DNA from: Morchella semilibera
Lineage: Eukaryota; Ascomycota; Pezizomycetes; Pezizales; Morchellaceae
Assembly (NCBI GenBank): GCA_009192285.1
Contig: CM018604.1
Span: forward strand, 496,001-560,000
DNA: 64,000 nucleotides
Direction of reading: 5' to 3'
The notes under the pieces: model-generated
Database searches by the model: none
What the model was told of the DNA's origin: nothing
What the model saw: only the letters and a program-made list of their open reading frames with translations
Program-made: the position numbers and the translations under genes
Shown here: positions 59,201 through 64,000 of the stretch, in pieces
How the letters are laid out: each line of letters starts with the position of its first letter
How positions within the stretch are numbered: position 1 is the stretch's first letter

Positions 59201-60802
59201 GTAACCTTTCCGCTAGTCCTATACATAAATGTAGGTAGCCTCAAGCTTTTACCCTAGGCGCACCAAGGCTCTATTTTCGCTGATAAGAGGCTTAGGATAA
59301 AGGGCGAAAATATGAAAGTAGATGCTGTAAGACAAGTGCGTAGGTGTCTTAGGGTTCCGTGCTCGTGGACTCTTACTGATTATGGCACCAGCTAGGAGCC
59401 TATTCTCAAAAAAAGGTAGAAATAGGGGAGAGGGGTCTCTCTAGGGCCGTTTCAGCGATGCTAACAGGTCAGATTCCTACATTTACGGAGGCACATAATA
59501 GTCAAGAGCTTCCGAAATATTTTTTGAAACTGTACCTATAGGGGGTGGTGGCCGCTTTGAGCTAAATAGTAATTCTGGTTAATGAAGCTAGGTTATCTTC
59601 GAACTGTATTTCGCCACCCGAAGGATTGTCTGCGATTTGACAGAAGACATGTCAAGCGATATATTTCGGTTAGGCTCTATGTATTCGATATCACTTTAAT
59701 CTAATTGGTAGTTGACGCGTCTATCGAAGAATATAGCAGGCATACAGACTTACATACATGCACCTATTTCACTCTAGCACCGAGGCTTTTGAAGTCATAC
59801 TAACTGAATTTTTAATTCTTAGGCGGCCCACGTCCTAAAATCTCAAATTACTACATGTACTTATCCAGTTCAGTGCTACTACTGATTGTCTTGAATACTT
59901 AAACTGTATCGACGTATACTTCGAGTGATGTACGGTGACCGTTCTACTATGATATATGTAAGTAGGTACGTATGAAGTTACAAATAGCCTAATAAACATG
60001 AAACGGATCTATATGGCCTGTAGGCCGCTACCATAGTTACTAAAACATGGTGTTGTGTTCTCGCACGTCGCCTATCGACCCTTAGGTATAATAATTTTAT
60101 GCTTGAAACCAAGCTGCCCCTTGTACTACAGTAAAGAGGTTGGTACCGGAGTTGACCGTTTTTGATCTATGCCAAGAGAGTCGTCGTGGCGCGCAAGTGG
60201 ACGCGTCACTCCCCGTTCTTGGCATACTTCTAAAACCATAGTCTATCACTCGGAGTGGTAACCATACCGCAGCCCCCCCTGTTTATAGTGAAGAGAGGGC
60301 TTCATCGGCTAACGGTCCGGTAGAGACCCTGGGTAACGGGTGGGCCAAGATGTTAACAGAGCCTCAAAACAGAGGATTACATAGGAGAAATGTGGGTACA
60401 TGGTGACGACTTTGTCTTAACCCTAAAGCAAGCTTTCGCCGAGCCATAGCCTCTACTATTCCACCTTGAAACGCGGATGAGCGAATCAGCTGTCGAGTAT
60501 TGCTAACAACGTTTTTTTCTCAGATTGAACTACTGAAAGGAACCCTGCGATTTTGACGTGGAAAGTGTCCTTGAAGACTCGTAGCCCTTGTAAGGTGCTG
60601 CGTAATAAGGTACCCCATGAGGAGAGATTCGTACTCTCACCATGAATTCTGAGATCTATAAGAGTTTGAGGATTTGCACTCTCAATGGGGGCTATCAGAA
60701 CAATCATTCAGCATCATTCACTCACGCCACCGTACAAACCATACAGTCTCTTCACAATATCGAACTTGCACTTCCATCTGTAAAAACATCTCAAAAATCA
60801 AA
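56251..60802. other. Gene-poor intergenic region
   Basis: About 4.5 kb without a supported gene. It holds T runs after RPL44, an inverted-repeat element at 56941-57056, four TACATGTA copies (58459, 58490, 58895, 59852) and a weak hairpin with TATTTTCGC arms near 59273-59311. Open frames (such as 58918-59238) show no recognisable motif. Confidence 0.55.
56941..57056. repeat. 116-bp inverted-repeat element
   Basis: GGGCTTAAGTTTGA at 56941-56954 and its exact complement at 57043-57056 bound an AT-rich loop. No target duplication is clear. Possibly a small MITE. Confidence 0.55.
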
Positions 60803-62037
60803 ATGGTTCAAATCACCGCTTTGTTAGCTGGTTTCACTGCCGCTGCTGGTCTCGTCGGCTCAGCAGTTGCTCACCCTGGAGGTCATGAAGCTGAGAATCT
60901 CGTCAAGCGTGATGCCGTCTGGCACGCTTCCAAACGCTCTCTCGCTGCATGCGCAGAGTCCCTCAGTGGGCGTGCCTTAATGGAGCGTGCTGTCGCTCGT
61001 CGCAATGAGCTCGCTCAGAAGCTCCGAAAGAAGCGTGGAATTGAGTCCAGTAAGTCAAGTCAATGATAAATCATCCCAAGATATACAGATAATTAAGAAA
61101 TTTCTTTAGACAACCTCTACAAGGCCCGTGACTTGGCTTCTGCTATGGCCGTAGACCACCACTCAAACCAGACTGGCCTCTCACAGAACACTGACGCTAG
61201 TTACCTGTTTGGCAGCTCATTCGCCTGCCTTCTTACCCCCGAGGTTACTGAGGGTCCGTACTACGTTACCGGCGAGTTCGTCCGCCAGGATGTCCGCGAA
61301 AAACAAGAGGGTGTCGATGTCTACCTCGACCTTCAGTTCATTGATATCAACACTTGCGAGCCTGTCCCTAATATCTATGTCGACATCTGGAACGCAAACT
61401 CCACCGGTGTCTACTCTGGTATTGTCGCAAGTGGAAACGGTGACTCGAGCGATTCGACCAACCTTGACAATACCTTCCTCCGAGGTCTCTGGAAAACCGA
61501 TGACGAGGGTGTGACCCAGTTCACGACCCTCTTCCCTGGCCACTACCAGGGACGTGCCACTCACACCCACATTGTCGCACACCAGGGCGGCACCGTCCAG
61601 GCCAATCAAACCTTCTCTGGCGGAAACGTCACCCACATCGGACAGCTCTTCTGGGATGAGACTCTTCGCTCCGCTGTTGAGACCGTTTACCCATACAACA
61701 CCAACACCCAGGCTGTCACCACAAACGAAGAGGATATGTGGGCGCCCAGCCAGGCCGAAATGACTACGACCCCTTCCCAGAGTACGTCTACCTCGGTGAC
61801 GACGTCAGTGAAGGTATCCTCGCCTGGATCTCCATCGGTATCAACTCTACTGCTGCCTACGATATCTCTATTGCCGCTACCCTTACTGAGGATGGTGGCG
61901 TTACCTCTGATACTACATTTGGTGGTGATGCCGGCGCCGGTGGTGACATGAACGGAACTATGCCATCGGGCGGTATGCCATCCGGCGTTGCCCCATCCGG
62001 TGCCATTCCCTCTGGAACTGGCGCCCCTATTGCTTAA
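60803..62037 (+). CDS. Secreted intradiol ring-cleavage dioxygenase
   Basis: Non-haem Fe(III) enzyme family (PF00775) that opens catechol-type rings between the hydroxyls; secreted fungal members are thought to act on plant or lignin phenolics. Exons 60803-61049 and 61110-62037. A signal peptide (MVQITALLAGFTAAAGLVGS) is followed by a dibasic VKRD, suggesting a propeptide. The core has TPEVTEGPYYV, VPNIYVDIWNANSTGVYSG, RGLWKTDDEGVTQFTTLFPG and GHYQGRATHTHIVAH, giving the two iron-ligand tyrosines and two histidines. The C-terminal conserved part, NDYDPFPEYVYLGDDVSEGI, lies one frame away: a missing A in the AAA at 61758-61760 would join them, giving about 391 aa. The tail is Gly/Ser/Pro-rich. 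As written, the frame continues to a Thr/Ser/Pro-rich end at 61951. Confidence 0.9.
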
Positions 62038-64000
62038 GCATGGTAGTTGATCTCTGATCTTGGTATATATGTGTGTTTGTCTTACAGGTTAGTACTACAG
62101 TGATGGGAAACTTGTATATGTACTTGTAGTTTATGGGAGGGGAGGGCCGGTTAGACTTTTCTTTTGTCTCTTGTGTTTGCTGTTTAATTTCCTTTGTTAT
62201 CATACCCTGGGATATATGTACTGCTTCCTGGATGTAGCAATAATGTTTCCATTATGTGTTGGATGTAGGGCTGCTCTGGCTATAAAAAGTTCTAAAAATC
62301 AATGACTCTTATACCCATAAGATATTTTGGTGCAGAGGCCGAACGACTGTAAATTCTTCCCAGAGGGGTAACCTCCCTATAATGCCCAAGTGAGTGTTGT
62401 CGAGAAGCTTTTCTCCCGCCGGTTCCGTCGGGAAACGCAGAAAAGATTAAATAATTTACCAGAGGCAAAATCAGATGAAACCTCACCTGTATATACGTTT
62501 CCTAATAAACCGCCCTCTCTTTGATCCTGTATACTGCTCGAAGAATTCTGCGGTGGCTAGCTATAGGTCCAGTCTGTCCCCCATAGTCCCCCCAGCGCGC
62601 TGGTGCCAGTCTTGCTTGTCGGGGCTGGGTTTGGGAGGTTTTCCCAGTCACTCGCCCCAAACTGGGGTAGTAGTAATCCCTAAGCGCTACCATAACCTAA
62701 CGGTTGCATGTGGGTATGGGTATTATTCATGGTTCCGATCATAGAATATCACTCGCATATATCGGCACTCCGTCGAAGCTACGGTTCTCCTAAAAGGACA
62801 CCATGCACATCAACTAATATCTGGAGTGGGTAGCCAACATGTAGGCACTGGCTTCATCGGGCGGAAGAGCCGCTTATTATGCCGCGGGGAGCTGGGTTGT
62901 AGGTGGCTCCTAGGTACACCACTTGGCTGAGCCTACCAAGTGGGGGATGAACGGTTCCATTTATCAGTCTTGTATATCTGTGGTGCCCAGGGGGAGTGAT
63001 CCGTTGAGGGATTTTGCTGTGGCATGTCCAGGTATGTAGTTGGCCAACGGACCAGCTTCCAAGAATCTTGGTTTTGTGCAGCGCTTTCTCGCGCGCCCCG
63101 TAGCTCTCTACGGCTCCCAGGTGCCCTGCGGTTTTCATCTCAGGTTTGAGTTTACTGGTGGTTTTCAAGCAATAGGTTATGCGCGGACCTGCGAGAAGGA
63201 ATAGCCCGGTTGTAAGGTATTCACCACAGACGATGCTCCCATACCTGGAACAGTACACCGAGAGCGGAAGGTTCCCTATATCATACAGCGAGGCAGCTGT
63301 GGGCGCTTGGTCTGAGAAGGGTGAAAGCAATACGTCCATATAACGGCCTAATTAGCAGTTACCGGGCTGCATACATGTATGAAGTATAAATAAATACAGT
63401 CGCTTTCGAAAAGCTGTGGAATAAGCCAGAGTAGTCTGTTGCAACGAACTATCGGTAGGGTACAGGACTATCGCCTGGCTGGTCGCGAATTTGACAATTT
63501 GATCTTTCCATGCGATAGTCCTGTACCCTATCGATAGTCCGTTGCAATAGGCCATTTTTACATACTACCCCTGCCTTAATCCACAGGTTTTCGCAAGCGA
63601 CGGAAATTTACCCGGACGAACATATTCTTCTTGGACATATCACCCACTGCTTCTCGCTATCACACTGCTTCTCGTGTCATCTCAGGTATTAGGGGACTGT
63701 GGGGTGGTCCTAACTTGGTATTGGGTAAAGAATAAGGCAGCTGTTGCACTTGTCTACAACGGCGAGCGCCTTTATTCACCTATCTTGATAACAGTTAGCT
63801 TTGCTCACCTCTTGGGGGCTACGAATCGCAGCCTAAGACCTCTCAGCCATTCCTGCAGAAAACCTAATAACCATCATAGATTACCACTCGCGCTGATCTG
63901 TGTTCATCCTCATCTGACTTATCAACGGAGGGAAAAACCTGAACCCTGGACCGGTCTTCCGTCTAGCAGGAAGCGCAGCAACCCACACGGGCATACCGTG
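62038..64000. other. Intergenic to window end
   Basis: No supported gene. It contains TACATGTA at 63372-63379 and the foldback element at 63399-63601. An open frame of 161 codons at 62854-63339 (-) has no recognisable features. Confidence 0.5.
63399..63601. mobile_element. Foldback element with two nested inverted repeats
   Basis: About 203 bp, most of which can fold back. The outer arms start GTCGCTTTCGAAAAGCTGTG (left) and, complemented, GTCGCTTGCGAAAACCTGTG (right). The inner arms are GTTGCAACGAACTATCGGTA with GGGTACAGGACTATCGC (63439-63473) against 63512-63547, with few mismatches. The loop is about 38 bp. The left end is preceded by TACA, like the pogo-type element at 9439. No coding capacity. 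Confidence 0.75.

Noticed and set aside
62854-63339. 161-codon open frame on the minus strand
   Set aside because: No recognisable domain and no neighbouring exons; it lies in a repeat-bearing intergenic stretch.

Overview
The window is nuclear DNA of a filamentous ascomycete (Pezizomycotina). Genes are split by short introns (about 45-70 nt, GT..AG, CTAAC-like branch sites), and the conserved products are fungal: AUR1 inositol-phosphorylceramide synthase, aspartokinase, a single TOR kinase, Dre2 and NmrA-like. Intergenic regions of up to about 5 kb hold short inverted-repeat elements and no intact transposon coding region. I cannot place the class from sequence alone; Pezizomycetes or Orbiliomycetes are guesses.

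Layout. 0-1 kb: 3' part of a pectate lyase. 2.2-6.4 kb: a divergent pair of genes sharing a V-Q-P-[IV] motif, related to a fungal 'allergen-like' family. 7.4-9.0 kb: secreted App1-like (DUF2183) protein. 10.0-11.6 kb: an orphan gene. 12.7-16.3 kb: DNA polymerase delta catalytic subunit (POL3). 16.3-21.9 kb: gene-poor and repeat-rich. 21.9-32.9 kb: aspartokinase (HOM3) then TOR kinase, both on +. 36.0-37.5 kb: AUR1. 40.2-40.8 kb: a small uncharacterised spliced gene. 41.6-42.8 kb: NmrA-like protein. 43.6-45.4 kb: GPI transamidase PIG-S subunit. 46.3-56.3 kb: a denser block with VPS55, DRE2, proteasome alpha-6 (PRE5), a LOG-family protein, AP-3 sigma and ribosomal protein eL42 (RPL44). 56.3-60.8 kb: gene-poor. 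60.8-62.0 kb: a secreted intradiol dioxygenase. The remainder is intergenic and contains a foldback element.

Most genes are housekeeping and not functionally clustered. There is a loose growth-control theme (TOR, eL42, aspartokinase, proteasome) and a membrane/endosome theme (AUR1, PIG-S, VPS55, AP-3 sigma). Spliced models for App1-like, POL3, HOM3, TOR, AUR1, VPS55, DRE2, PRE5, LOG, APS3 and RPL44 sum to whole codons with the boundaries given, which supports them.

Main unexplained signals: (1) the palindrome TACATGTA occurs about 32 times (about one expected), always outside exons; (2) five conserved genes (pectate lyase, TOR, NmrA, PIG-S, dioxygenase) each show one frame break explicable by one base in a short homopolymer, which suggests consensus errors; TOR could instead have a 35-nt intron; (3) at least seven kinds of small inverted-repeat element, two of them multi-copy here; (4) an orphan membrane-anchored protein and the divergent V-Q-P-I gene pair.
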